Source of the DNA: Gudongella sp049310905
GTDB taxonomy: Bacteria > Bacillota > Clostridia > Tissierellales > Tissierellaceae
DNA length: 19,345 nt
Assembly (NCBI RefSeq): GCF_049310905.1
Contig: NZ_JBMEMN010000042.1
Span: 1 to 19,345, forward strand
Direction: 5' to 3'
The translations under genes were made by a program, and so were the position numbers. Below, piece after piece: positions 1 through 7,270 of the stretch. Below the pieces are notes generated by a model. That model saw nothing but the letters and a program-made list of their open reading frames with translations, did no database searches and was not told the DNA's origin. How positions within the stretch are numbered: the stretch's first letter is position 1; every line of letters begins with the position of its first letter.

Positions 1-47
1 TTAAAAAGCCCAGAATCTTACGGGTTCTCTTCATTTTTTGTTTGTGA

Positions 48-76
48 GGGTAAAATCGGTCATTTCCCGATTACCC
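48..76. other. imperfect hairpin downstream of the helicase gene
   Basis: GGGTAAAATCGG (48-59) can pair with CCGATTACCC (67-76) if two A residues bulge, leaving a 7-base loop. It lies just past the stop of the helicase gene on the minus strand, where a terminator would be expected. However, no U-tract follows it in that direction, so a terminator role is only a possibility. The first 47 bases of the window show no gene I can support. Confidence 0.3.
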
Positions 77-94
77 CTTTAAGTATACATTTAA

Positions 95-1429
95 CTAGCT
101 CTTGCTCCAGTGATCACTTTTCCTCTTCTGATTGTTCTTCGAATTGGTCTTTTTTGATTCGTTTGCCCTTTTCTCTCTCCTTATTTTGCCATTCTTAGTT
201 TCCTTGCTATTTTGCTTCTGTTCGTTTGATTCAAATGACTTGGTAGAAGAACGTCTCTTGTTCGACCTTTCCTTTGGCTTTATGGTTGTATCCACAAGTG
301 GGTAAGGATGCTCGGTCACTTCTTGTATTGACTTGGATGTCAACTTCTGGATCGATCGAAGAAATGGTTTTTCTCCAAAATCACAAAATGATATCGCCTT
401 ACCACCAAGACCAGCTCTTCCGGTCCTGCCAATTCTGTGTACATATGTTTCAGGTACCTCTGGCAAATCAAAGTTTATTACATGTGACAGCTCATCTATA
501 TCTATCCCTCTAGCTGCTATATCAGTTGCAATCAGTATTCTTGTCTTTCTTTTCTTGAAATTGTTCAATGCCAACTGCCTAGCGTTTTGAGATTTGTTCC
601 CATGTATAGCTTCAGCTGCAAATCCTGCTTTCTCTAAATAAGCAACTATTTTGTTCGCACCGTGCTTTGTCCTTGAAAATACCAATGCAGAATCAATTTT
701 CTTATCCTTTAATATGTGAACAAGTAATTTAGTCTTGTTGACTTTATCTACAGGATATACACTTTGCTCAATGATATCAACTGTAGGTGATTCCGGTGTA
801 ATATCTATTCGAACTGGATCATTCAATATGGAATTGGCTAACTCACCAATTTCAGTTGGCATAGTTGCTGAAAAAAACATTGTCTGCCTAATCTTTGGAA
901 TGAAAGTTATAATTTTCTTAACATCCTTTAACATACCCATGTCCAGCATTAAGTCAGCTTCATCCAATACAAAGTATTTGACGTTTTTCAAGCTGACAAA
1001 TCCTTGATTTATTAGATCTAACAATCTCCCAGGCGTAGCTACCAAAATATCCACTCCCTGACGCAGAACTTTGGTTTGCGGGTTCTGGCCGACACCTCCA
1101 TATATCACCAAGGTCTTTACTTCTAGATTCTTACCATATGATTTGAAACTCTCCGAAATCTGAATAGCCAACTCCCTTGTTGGTGCAACTATTAATGCTC
1201 TTATTTGTCTGTTGCCTTTTGTTGATTTCTTCTCTGCTTGTATTCCCTGTAGTATAGGAATTGCAAATGCAGCTGTTTTACCGGTACCTGTCTGAGCACA
1301 ACCCAATAGGTCCTTCCCCTTTAACAGTGGTGGTATCGCCTTCACTTGTATGGGTGTAGGCTCTAAATAACCATCCGTTCTTAAAGCTTTTTGAATTGGC
1401 TCGATTAAATTTAATTCTTTAAATGACAA
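95..1429 (-). CDS. DEAD-box ATP-dependent RNA helicase (RhlE/CshA-like)
   Basis: ATP-dependent RNA unwinding protein, probably acting in cold adaptation, ribosome assembly or mRNA turnover in the cytoplasm. The helicase core is complete: Q motif with TPIQ at residues 25-28, Walker A AQTGTGKT 45-52, PTRELA 83-88, TPGR 132-135, DEAD 156-159, SAT 187-189, ARGIDI around 306-311 and HRIGRTGR 331-338. After about residue 378 comes a very basic Lys/Arg/Ser/Asn-rich tail, typical of the RNA-binding extensions of this family. The start is a TTG at 1427-1429, chosen because AAAGGAG lies 8 bases upstream. At 444 residues it is normal for RhlE/CshA-type helicases. The subfamily cannot be settled by eye. 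It is transcribed away from the formate dehydrogenase operon, from a shared 338-bp intergenic region. Confidence 0.95.
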   Translation of the reverse strand: MSFKELNLIEPIQKALRTDGYLEPTPIQVKAIPPLLKGKDLLGCAQTGTGKTAAFAIPILQGIQAEKKSTKGNRQIRALIVAPTRELAIQISESFKSYGKNLEVKTLVIYGGVGQNPQTKVLRQGVDILVATPGRLLDLINQGFVSLKNVKYFVLDEADLMLDMGMLKDVKKIITFIPKIRQTMFFSATMPTEIGELANSILNDPVRIDITPESPTVDIIEQSVYPVDKVNKTKLLVHILKDKKIDSALVFSRTKHGANKIVAYLEKAGFAAEAIHGNKSQNARQLALNNFKKRKTRILIATDIAARGIDIDELSHVINFDLPEVPETYVHRIGRTGRAGLGGKAISFCDFGEKPFLRSIQKLTSKSIQEVTEHPYPLVDTTIKPKERSNKRRSSTKSFESNEQKQNSKETKNGKIRREKRANESKKTNSKNNQKRKSDHWSKS

Positions 1430-1453
1430 TATTATTTCTCCTTTGATATGACC

Positions 1454-1624
1454 TTAAGACTTATTATCTGTATTAATCCATATATTATTTGTTTTTAACT
1501 GGCTTCCTAATGTTTTACTCGATGCTGAACCATTATATACCCAATCTGGGTTTGATGCAAATATATTACCGATCTATAGGAATAAAATAGGAGTTAATCC
1601 AATAAAAAGTATCAGAAAAATCAT
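1454..1624 (-). pseudogene. possible decayed short secreted/membrane ORF
   Basis: A 57-codon minus-strand frame runs from an ATG at 1622-1624 to TAA at 1454-1456, interrupted by one in-frame TAG after codon 16. The first 16 residues (MIFLILFIGLTPILFL) are strongly hydrophobic, like a signal peptide or membrane anchor. The rest (containing FASNPDWVYNGSAS) has a normal soluble composition. There is no convincing ribosome binding site, and a dispersed GGGACGGTT element abuts the start. I do not recognise a family. It may be a broken small gene or a chance frame; the coding-like composition is the only argument for it. Confidence 0.3.
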
Positions 1625-1626
1625 CA

Positions 1627-1646
1627 GGGACGGTTCTTTTTGCTTT
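1627..1646 (+). repeat. dispersed GGGACGGTT element, copy 1
   Basis: GGGACGGTTCTTTTTGCTTT. Nearly the same string occurs at 7019-7039, and the core lies in a hairpin at 12290-12321 on the minus strand. All three copies are intergenic. This copy lacks the AAAGCA arm that would make it a hairpin. Confidence 0.7.
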
Positions 1647-1692
1647 GGATTGTTGTACAAAATGAAATGGATATCTTAACTTTGATTGTTAA

Positions 1693-1712
1693 TTACCGTA
1701 TGAATATGGTAA
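1693..1712. promoter_or_regulatory. palindromic operator candidate upstream of fdhF
   Basis: TTACCGTAT-GA-ATATGGTAA is a 20-bp inverted repeat with one mismatch between 9-bp arms, 55 bases before the fdhF start. It overlaps a weak promoter-like arrangement: TTGATT at 1682-1687 and TATGGT at 1705-1710, 17 bases apart. A repressor or activator of the formate dehydrogenase operon could bind here. No regulator gene in the window is an obvious partner. Confidence 0.4.
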
Positions 1713-1767
1713 AATTAAAGAGTGAATATTGTGAAATTTACCAGTTTATAAAGAAGGAGGGATTTTG

Positions 1768-3801
1768 TTGAAACGTGTAGAAACCACTTGTGGTTATTGT
1801 GGTTGTGGCTGTGGAATTTATGTGAATGTGGCAGACGATGACACAATTCTTGGCATATCACCTAGCTATAATCATGTAGTCAGTAAGGGAAAACTTTGTT
1901 CAAAAGGGTGGCACGGTTTTGCATTTGTAAGAGATTCAAGACGTCTAACCAGTCCCTTGATTCGTCAAAGTGACGGAACATTTAGGGAAGCTACCTGGGA
2001 TGAGGCATTGGACAAGGTTGCCTCAGGTTTTAAAGATGCAATGATAGATGATGATAATACTGAACGGATTGGGATTGTTTCTTCAGCCAGGTGCACCAAC
2101 GAAGAGAACTTCCTGATGGCAAAAATGGCAAGGGCTGGACTAAAAACAAGCAGCATAGATCATTGTGCCCGCCTCTGACACAGTCCGACGGTAGAAGGTC
2201 TTTCTACCTCATTTGGAGCTGGTGGTGCCACAAATACCATGAACGACCTCAGTGACGCTGAGATGATTCTTGTAATTGGATCCAACACCACAGAGCAGCA
2301 TCCTTTGGCCAGTACCAGGATATTTGAGGCGCTGGATAAAGGCGCAGAATTATATGTTGTTGACCCACGGAAGATTAGATTGACAGATTTCGCTCATGGT
2401 TATGCACCAATTGAACCTGGGACAAATCTGCCTATGATCAATGCAATGATCCACGTTATTATCAATGAAAATTTAATTGACGAAAGTTTTATCAAGGAGC
2501 GAACAGAAAACTACGAAGAAATGAAAGCATCAGTCAAAGATTGCACACCGGAATGGGCTGAATCCATTTCCAAGGTTCCGGCTGATACCATTAGAGAATT
2601 TGCACGTAAATATGCAACCACTGACAAGGCGATGATCATTTTCACCATGGGAGTGACACAACAGACAACTGCAGTAAAAAGCATTCGGGCTCTAGCCAAC
2701 CTTGCAATGATAACAGGTCATGTGGGAAGACCTTCGACTGGCATTAATCCTTTGCGTGGACAGAACAATGTCCAGGGAGCTGGAGATATGGGAGCTTTAC
2801 CGGATTTCTTGCCAGGCTATCAACGACCTGAGTGGCCTGAGACAAAAGAAAGATTTACTAAAGTGTGGGGAGATTTTTCCTGCCTTCGCGGAAGGAACAT
2901 TATCCAGATGTTTAACCTGATGGAAGAAGGAATTATGAAAGCTGCTTACATAGTCGGGGAAAACCCGGTACTGTCAGACCCGGATCAGAAACATACCATA
3001 CATTGTCTTGAGAAAATTCCATTTTTGGTTGTACAGGACATCTTCTTAACTGAAACTGCTGAATTTGCAGATGTTGTGTTGCCTGCTGCCAGCTTTTTGG
3101 AAAGGGAAGGAACCTATACAAACACCGATCGAAGAGTACAGATGATACATAAGGTTATTGAACCAATTGGTGATTCAAAGCCTGACTGGCAAATAATGGT
3201 TGAAATAATGAAGCGGATCGGCATGGATATAAACTATGATAGCCCATCCGATATTATGGACGAGATAAATGAAGCAACAGAAATCTATGGTGGCATTACC
3301 CATGAGAGAATAAAGGAAGTCGGAATTCAATGGCCCTGTCCAGATAAGGATCATCCAGGAACTCCTATTCTACATGTTGGCGAGTTCAAGAGGGGCAAAG
3401 GGCTCTTTACCGTCAATGATTTTGAATTTATTGGAGACCAAAGAAGTGAGGAATACCCATTTATCCTGACCACCGGAAGGGTAACTCATCAGTACCACAC
3501 AGGTACCATGACACGTAAGGTTTGGACATTGGCTCTGGAATACCCTGAAGGGTTTGTTGAGATACACACAAAGGATGCCGAAGAGCTTGGAATAAAAGAC
3601 CATCAGCCGATAAGGATCACTTCTGCAAGAGGCAGTATTGTCGCGCCGGCAATGATTACAAATCGAATAAATGAAAAGACACTTTTCGTTCCGTTCCATT
3701 TTGCTGAATCACCAGCCAATAGGCTGACAGGACAAAATCTTGATCCAATAATTAATATACCGGCTCTGAAGGTATCTGCTGTAAGAATCGAGGTGGAATA
3801 A
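1768..3801 (+). CDS. fdhF: selenocysteine-containing formate dehydrogenase, catalytic subunit (FDH-H type)
   Basis: Molybdenum- or tungsten-bis(MGD) enzyme interconverting formate and CO2. The frame passes through an in-frame UGA at 2176-2178 read as Sec137, in the context HCARL-Sec-HSPTV, which matches the FDH-H active site. The aligned E. coli residues as I recall them (Sec140, His141, Arg333) correspond to Sec137, His138 and Arg330 (NPLRGQNNVQG). The N-terminal [4Fe-4S] ligands are C8, C11, C15 and C44, with K46 as the likely electron-relay lysine. The C-terminal MoCo dinucleotide-binding domain begins near residue 560 (TTGRVTHQYHTGT). The start is TTG at 1768, because AAGGAGG at 1754-1760 gives 7-base spacing; the TTG at 1765 is too close. 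The total of 677 residues is normal for the short FDH-H type without extra ferredoxin domains. The stop overlaps the next start (TAATG), implying translational coupling. An ordinary annotation would split this into two genes at the UGA. Confidence 0.95.
2176..2208 (+). promoter_or_regulatory. selenocysteine UGA codon and bacterial SECIS hairpin
   Basis: The UGA at 2176-2178 is followed 11 bases later by a perfect 7-bp stem, GGTAGAA (2190-2196) and TTCTACC (2202-2208), closing a GGTCT loop (2197-2201). From memory, E. coli fdhF also has an 11-base spacing and a GGUCU apical loop, the SelB contact site. The hairpin lies inside the coding sequence, as bacterial SECIS elements do. Decoding needs selA, selB, selC and selD, none of which is in this window. 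Confidence 0.92.
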
Positions 3802-5735
3802 TGAAAACGAACAAACTGTATACCCTTAATAAAGATAGTCTGGATAGAGTTCTTGATATATGGAACTTAGAAAGTTCAGTGTATGTACCGGTTGGAAAAG
3901 GCAAAGACATTCAACTGATGCCACTAGGTGAAGGTGAAAGAACTGAAGACTACATCAATCTTACCTTACCGGTAAAGGAAATGGTGTTTGAACAAAAGGA
4001 AAGCCTGTTCAAGTGGACTCGGAATGAAGAGGGCATAGATGTGGAAGGCCTTGCCCATCAGCATTCCAAAAACAGAATTCTTTTTGGAGTTAGGGCATGT
4101 GATACATATGGTATTGCATACACAGACAGATTTTACCTTGGAGAGTTTCCAGATCCCAACTACAAGTCCAGAAGATCTGAGACAACAATCATTGCAGTAA
4201 ACTGCCTTAGAGCTGGTCAACACTGCTTCTGCACTTCAGTTGGAACAGGTGTGTTTTCAACAGTTGGTCATGACCTGGCCTTCACTCCAATGGATTCCTA
4301 CTACTTAGTGGAAGTGGGAACCACTAGAGGTCAAGAGCTCATCGATAAGTCAGAGTCATTCTTCACTGGGGTAGATGACACCATACTTAAGGAGAAAAAC
4401 GATCTGATGGAAAGGGTTGAAGAAAGCTTCCCGTTAAAAATGGATCTGACAAACCTTTGGGATGACATGTCAAAAACCTTCGATGCTGATTTTTGGCTGG
4501 ATGAAGCAAACGCATGTATAGGATGTACGGGATGCACCAATGTATGTCCAACCTGTACCTGCTTTAATGTTGTTGAGGAAAATATCGATGAGAATCATGG
4601 CAGCAGGGTCAGATATTGGGATTCCTGTCAAAGTGCCCATTTTACAAGAAATGCAGAGTACCACAATCCAAGGGATGCTGTTTCCCGTGTTAGATACAGA
4701 ATCTATGACAAGCTGAAATACATTGAGGAAAGATTTGGCTTTAAGGGTTGTTCCGGCTGTGGAAGATGTACAGATGTTTGTCCAACCTATATAAGCATAA
4801 TTGATATCATTGGAGAAATCCAAAAAGCTGCAAAGGAAAATCCTGAACCACCGGCAATACACCAAATCACCAAAATACGTCATGAGATCATGGATCGTGA
4901 AATAATATCACAAAATGGCCTGTTTTCACCTGATGTTGCAACAATAACACGTGTAAAGCAGGAAACACCTGAAATAAAGCGTCTTTTCATGAAATATGAC
5001 GATCCCGAGCTGCACAGGAACTACGAGCATAAGGGTCAGTTTTTCCAGGTAACGGTATTTGGAGAAGGTGAAGTGCCTCTTTCCATACCATACGGACCAG
5101 AACAAACTGACGAGCTTGTATTTGACTTTAAAAATGTTGGTTCTGTGACTGATGTGCTGTTCAAGATGAAAGAAGGAGACAAGGTTGGTTTGAGAGGACC
5201 CTATGGACGAGCTTTTCCATATGATGCTCTTAAGGGAAGAAACTTGGTCTTTATTGGCTCTGGAGTTGCAATGGCACCGCTGAGAACTATTATCGAGCCG
5301 GTTATGGCGAACCATGAAGACTTTAAGAAGGTCTTTGTGATGGCCAGCGCTCTTAGGTATGAAAAACTTCTTTACAAGGATGAAATGATTGAGTGGGCGA
5401 AGGTTCCCAACTTCACAGTCAAGTATGCACTAAAGGACTCTACAGATAAGGTCGATGCATACAGTGGCTATGTGAATGATTTGCTTCCGGAGCTTGACCT
5501 TGACTGGTCGGAGACAACTGCGCTTCTATGCGCATCACCGGAAAGAATCAAGAAACTGGCAAGAGACCTAATGGATCTTGGAATGAAGCCAACAAACATA
5601 CTTGTTACACTTGAGACCCATATGCGGTGCGGTGCAGGAAAGTGCGGTCACTGCAAGGTTGGAAGCCACTATATGTGTGTTGATGGACCTGTGTTCAACT
5701 ATGAAGAGATGATGGCACTACCACCTGAGTATTAG
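3801..5735 (+). CDS. fused AsrA-like/AsrB-like iron-sulfur flavoprotein, electron-transfer partner of formate dehydrogenase
   Basis: Residues 1-380 resemble sulfite reductase subunit AsrA and sulfhydrogenase HydB. They hold an N-terminal domain with RACD (98-101) and conserved cysteines near 135-144, then two [4Fe-4S] motifs: C239/C242/C245/C249 and C317/C320/C323/C327. Residues 400-644 resemble AsrB, HydG and PyrK: a flavin-binding barrel (GEGEVPLSIPYGP, 421-433, and RGPYGRAFP, 465-473), a pyridine-nucleotide Rossmann segment (IGSGVAMAPLR, 485-495), and a C-terminal cluster motif with C610, C615, C618 and C626 before VDGPVF. In the families I know these two modules are separate subunits, so this is a fusion. 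Its ATG overlaps the fdhF stop by one base. The inferred role is to pass formate electrons through Fe-S clusters and flavin to NAD(P)+ or the reverse. The direct partnership with FdhF is inferred from coupling alone. Confidence 0.85.
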   Translation: MKTNKLYTLNKDSLDRVLDIWNLESSVYVPVGKGKDIQLMPLGEGERTEDYINLTLPVKEMVFEQKESLFKWTRNEEGIDVEGLAHQHSKNRILFGVRACDTYGIAYTDRFYLGEFPDPNYKSRRSETTIIAVNCLRAGQHCFCTSVGTGVFSTVGHDLAFTPMDSYYLVEVGTTRGQELIDKSESFFTGVDDTILKEKNDLMERVEESFPLKMDLTNLWDDMSKTFDADFWLDEANACIGCTGCTNVCPTCTCFNVVEENIDENHGSRVRYWDSCQSAHFTRNAEYHNPRDAVSRVRYRIYDKLKYIEERFGFKGCSGCGRCTDVCPTYISIIDIIGEIQKAAKENPEPPAIHQITKIRHEIMDREIISQNGLFSPDVATITRVKQETPEIKRLFMKYDDPELHRNYEHKGQFFQVTVFGEGEVPLSIPYGPEQTDELVFDFKNVGSVTDVLFKMKEGDKVGLRGPYGRAFPYDALKGRNLVFIGSGVAMAPLRTIIEPVMANHEDFKKVFVMASALRYEKLLYKDEMIEWAKVPNFTVKYALKDSTDKVDAYSGYVNDLLPELDLDWSETTALLCASPERIKKLARDLMDLGMKPTNILVTLETHMRCGAGKCGHCKVGSHYMCVDGPVFNYEEMMALPPEY

Positions 5736-5754
5736 AATTATGGACATAAAGAGA

Positions 5755-5792
5755 CTCGACTGATCATTAAATGAGATCAGTCGAGCTTTTTT
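5755..5792 (+). terminator. intrinsic terminator of the formate dehydrogenase operon
   Basis: A perfect 11-bp stem, CTCGACTGATC (5755-5765) with GATCAGTCGAG (5775-5785), has a 9-base loop and is followed by C and six T residues. It begins 20 bases after the stop of the fused flavoprotein gene. Its arm is closely related to that of the terminator at 7076-7126. Confidence 0.93.
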
Positions 5793-5815
5793 AGTTTCTG
5801 ATATTTTTTTACAGT

Positions 5816-6186
5816 CTAACCGTTTCTGGTAACAACATAGAAATGTCTGGACTGATCTGTCTTGTAGAAAAGTCCCATTATTGCAGCCACAATGAGAATT
5901 GCAGCGGATACATAAAATGCCATCTCGTATGAACCCGTCGCATCGGCAATCCTACCACCGAGAATCGGACCAAACACGCCTCCTGCACCCCATGCAGAGA
6001 ACAGAATACCGTAATTGAGGCCAAGGTTTTTAGTTCCATAGTTGTCCGCACATGCAGATGGATAAACCGAAAGCATGGAACCATAAGCATATAGAACTGC
6101 TTTGTCTTAAGCATCTGGCCAACCGTTCAGTCTTCTATAGGTGCTTTTGCTGTCTCGCTTGTTGATACTGCTGGTTTGTCAGGATT
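5816..6186 (-). pseudogene. remnant of an oxalate/formate antiporter (OFA) family MFS transporter
   Basis: Three kinds of damage are visible. The upstream part reads NPDKP...APIED, then an in-frame TGA (6127-6129) where the family usually has Trp, then TVGQMLKTKQFYML; this loop and start of helix 7 are typical of OFA transporters. Near 6085-6095 the frame shifts and jumps directly to AYGSMLSVYPSACADNYG, a region belonging near helix 10, so roughly helices 7-9 are deleted. The final stretch (GVFGPILGGRIADATGSYEM) reads intact to a stop at 5816. The N-terminal half is missing because a different gene abuts at 6233. It cannot make a working transporter. OFA proteins carry oxalate, formate or other small acids, which is suggestive beside a formate dehydrogenase, but the substrate is not readable here. 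Confidence 0.85.
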
Positions 6187-6232
6187 TCAAACCTGGAGCG
6201 ACGGTGGATATAAATTAATGATTATTCTCATT

Positions 6233-6715
6233 TTACTCATCAGTATCAATGTACTTCTCATCTATTTGCTTTTGTCTTTTATTATTTATCATAAAAAGCA
6301 GTTGGAAAACAATAAATGATATCAGTGCACCGGACAAAAAAGTTAACATAGTGGTTATCGCAATACCACCTAATCCTCCCATTTGTTCTGCTCCAAGGTC
6401 CATAGCATTGAATGTAGTTGCGATAGCAGCGATGGCAAGACCGGATACAACACTATGTATCACGACAAGTGTTTGTCCGCTAAAATCTTTACTATAAGTA
6501 CCACTGCCTGTGATAATGTTTCTACCTTCGACATAAATCGCTGATACGATAAGAAGAATGAACTCTGCTGCATACTTAGAAAATGGTGCATTGAACATAA
6601 ATTTTTGTAGTAGTATTGAGATTAGCAACCCTAAGAACAAAACTCCAAATGCATCACTTTGTGTTTTTCTTCTTTGAGATACAATCCTTTCGTCTTTAAT
6701 TTCAAGATTTTTCAT
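6233..6715 (-). CDS. four-helix membrane protein paired with an XRE regulator (DUF6773-like)
   Basis: A 160-residue integral membrane protein of unknown function with about four hydrophobic segments: roughly residues 23-45, 52-65, 85-105 and 120-145. These are framed by a charged N-terminus (EIKDERIVSQRRK) and a charged C-terminus (NNKRQKQIDEKYIDTDE). The start is the ATG at 6713-6715, which overlaps the stop of the upstream regulator (TAATG) and has GGGAGG a few bases before it. A longer TTG-initiated form from 6730 would include the ribosome binding site itself and is unlikely. Small membrane proteins coupled to a short XRE repressor are common in Firmicutes; the DUF assignment is from memory. 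It could act in sensing or in bacteriocin or stress tolerance, but nothing in the sequence shows this. Confidence 0.75.
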   Translation of the reverse strand: MKNLEIKDERIVSQRRKTQSDAFGVLFLGLLISILLQKFMFNAPFSKYAAEFILLIVSAIYVEGRNIITGSGTYSKDFSGQTLVVIHSVVSGLAIAAIATTFNAMDLGAEQMGGLGGIAITTMLTFLSGALISFIVFQLLFMINNKRQKQIDEKYIDTDE

Positions 6716-6912
6716 TATTTTTCCTCCCAAAATAAATCATTTAATGTTTTATCTAATGCTATACAAATTGCGATACAAAGATTTAATGTTGGATTATAAT
6801 CTCCCGCCTCGATTAGCCCAATTGTTTGCCTTGTTACACCAACTTTTTTTGCCAAATCTGATTGTTTCATATCACGTTCCAAACGAGCTATTTTCATGCG
6901 TTTGTTTTTCAT
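6715..6912 (-). CDS. short XRE-family helix-turn-helix transcriptional regulator
   Basis: A 65-residue DNA-binding protein that is essentially one HTH_3 domain. The helix-turn-helix runs over residues 17-38, with QSDLAKKVGVTRQTIGLIEAG as the turn and recognition helix, followed by the NPTLNLCIAICIALDKTLNDLF segment typical of YdzF/YgzD-type regulators. AAGGAGG sits 6 bases before the ATG. It is translationally coupled to the membrane protein at 6233-6715. A good sigma-A-type promoter with an inverted repeat over the -35 box lies directly upstream, so autorepression is likely, though inferred. Confidence 0.9.
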   Translation of the reverse strand: MKNKRMKIARLERDMKQSDLAKKVGVTRQTIGLIEAGDYNPTLNLCIAICIALDKTLNDLFWEEK

Positions 6913-6935
6913 ACATAGCCTCCTTTATATTGCAT

Positions 6936-6966
6936 ATTATAATATATATATTACTTAATGTAAAGT
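6936..6966 (-). promoter_or_regulatory. promoter and operator of the XRE/membrane-protein pair
   Basis: On the minus strand TTTACA (6964-6959), a 17-base spacer and TATAAT (6941-6936) form a near-consensus housekeeping promoter. The imperfect palindrome ACTTAATGTAAAGT (6953-6966, arms ACTT/AAGT) covers the -35 box. TATATTGCAT also occurs twice nearby (6926-6935 and 6967-6976). This layout suits binding by the short XRE protein. Confidence 0.65.
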
Positions 6967-7018
6967 ATATATTGCATTTAATTATAAAAATTGCAACCTC
7001 CTATAAATAAAAAGCATT

Positions 7019-7039
7019 GGGGACGGTTGTTTTTGCTTT
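7019..7039 (+). repeat. dispersed GGGACGGTT element, copy 2
   Basis: GGGGACGGTTGTTTTTGCTTT. It is preceded by AAAAGCATT (7010-7018), so AAAGCA and TGCTTT can form a short 6-bp hairpin enclosing the GGGGACGGTT core. It is related to copies at 1627-1646 and 12290-12321 and lies between two minus-strand transcription units. Confidence 0.7.
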
Positions 7040-7075
7040 AAGTTTTGTTTATAGTTCTGGATACTTATTTTTATA

Positions 7076-7126
7076 AATTTAAAAGCTCGGCTGATTTTTA
7101 TATAAGATCAGCCGAGCTTTTAAATT
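7076..7126. terminator. long palindromic terminator at the 3' end of the HD-GYP gene
   Basis: Perfect 20-bp arms, 7076-7095 and 7107-7126, enclose an 11-base loop. The core arm is AAAAGCTCGGCTGAT. Because the arms start and end with A/T runs it can serve in either direction. On the minus strand it covers the ancestral stop (TAA at 7120-7122) of the GGDEF/HD-GYP gene. The CTCGRCTGAT core is shared with the terminator at 5755-5792. Confidence 0.85.
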
Positions 7127-7210
7127 ATTAGGCACGAATCGGTGGCAGCTCTATCCACTTCAAAAATACTGTCATATGGTAACACCTGGTTCACAAACAC
7201 ATCCACAATT

Positions 7211-7270
7211 TCAGGATCAAATTGTGTCCCAGAACATCTAACAGGATCAAATTGTGTCCCAGATCATCTA
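7211..7270. repeat. 30-bp tandem duplication in the HD-GYP reading frame
   Basis: Two adjacent 30-bp copies, 7211-7240 and 7241-7270, differ at two positions. Each encodes (minus strand) the ten-codon block around CSGTQFDP, in frame. In the copy nearer the gene the Cys codon TGT is TGA, creating the stop at 7264-7266; the other copy keeps TGT. Confidence 0.9.

Noticed and set aside
3370..3699. 109-codon minus-strand frame inside fdhF
   Set aside because: It is a shadow of the fdhF coding sequence without a start site or recognisable domain.
4470..5315. Long minus-strand frames inside the fused flavoprotein gene
   Set aside because: The plus strand carries clear Fe-S and flavin motifs throughout; the opposite frames have no family features.
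6095..6302. Plus-strand open frame reading IWPTVQSSIGAFAVSLVDTA and onward into a hydrophobic stretch
   Set aside because: It is antisense to the OFA transporter remnant and to the 3' end of the membrane protein gene, both of which have stronger family evidence on the minus strand. It has no start or ribosome binding site.
7264..7266. TGA in the HD-GYP gene as a second selenocysteine codon, since the duplicate copy has Cys
   Set aside because: There is no SECIS-like hairpin at the right spacing, the HD-GYP family has no known Sec position here, and the TGA arose inside a tandem duplication, so a nonsense mutation is simpler.
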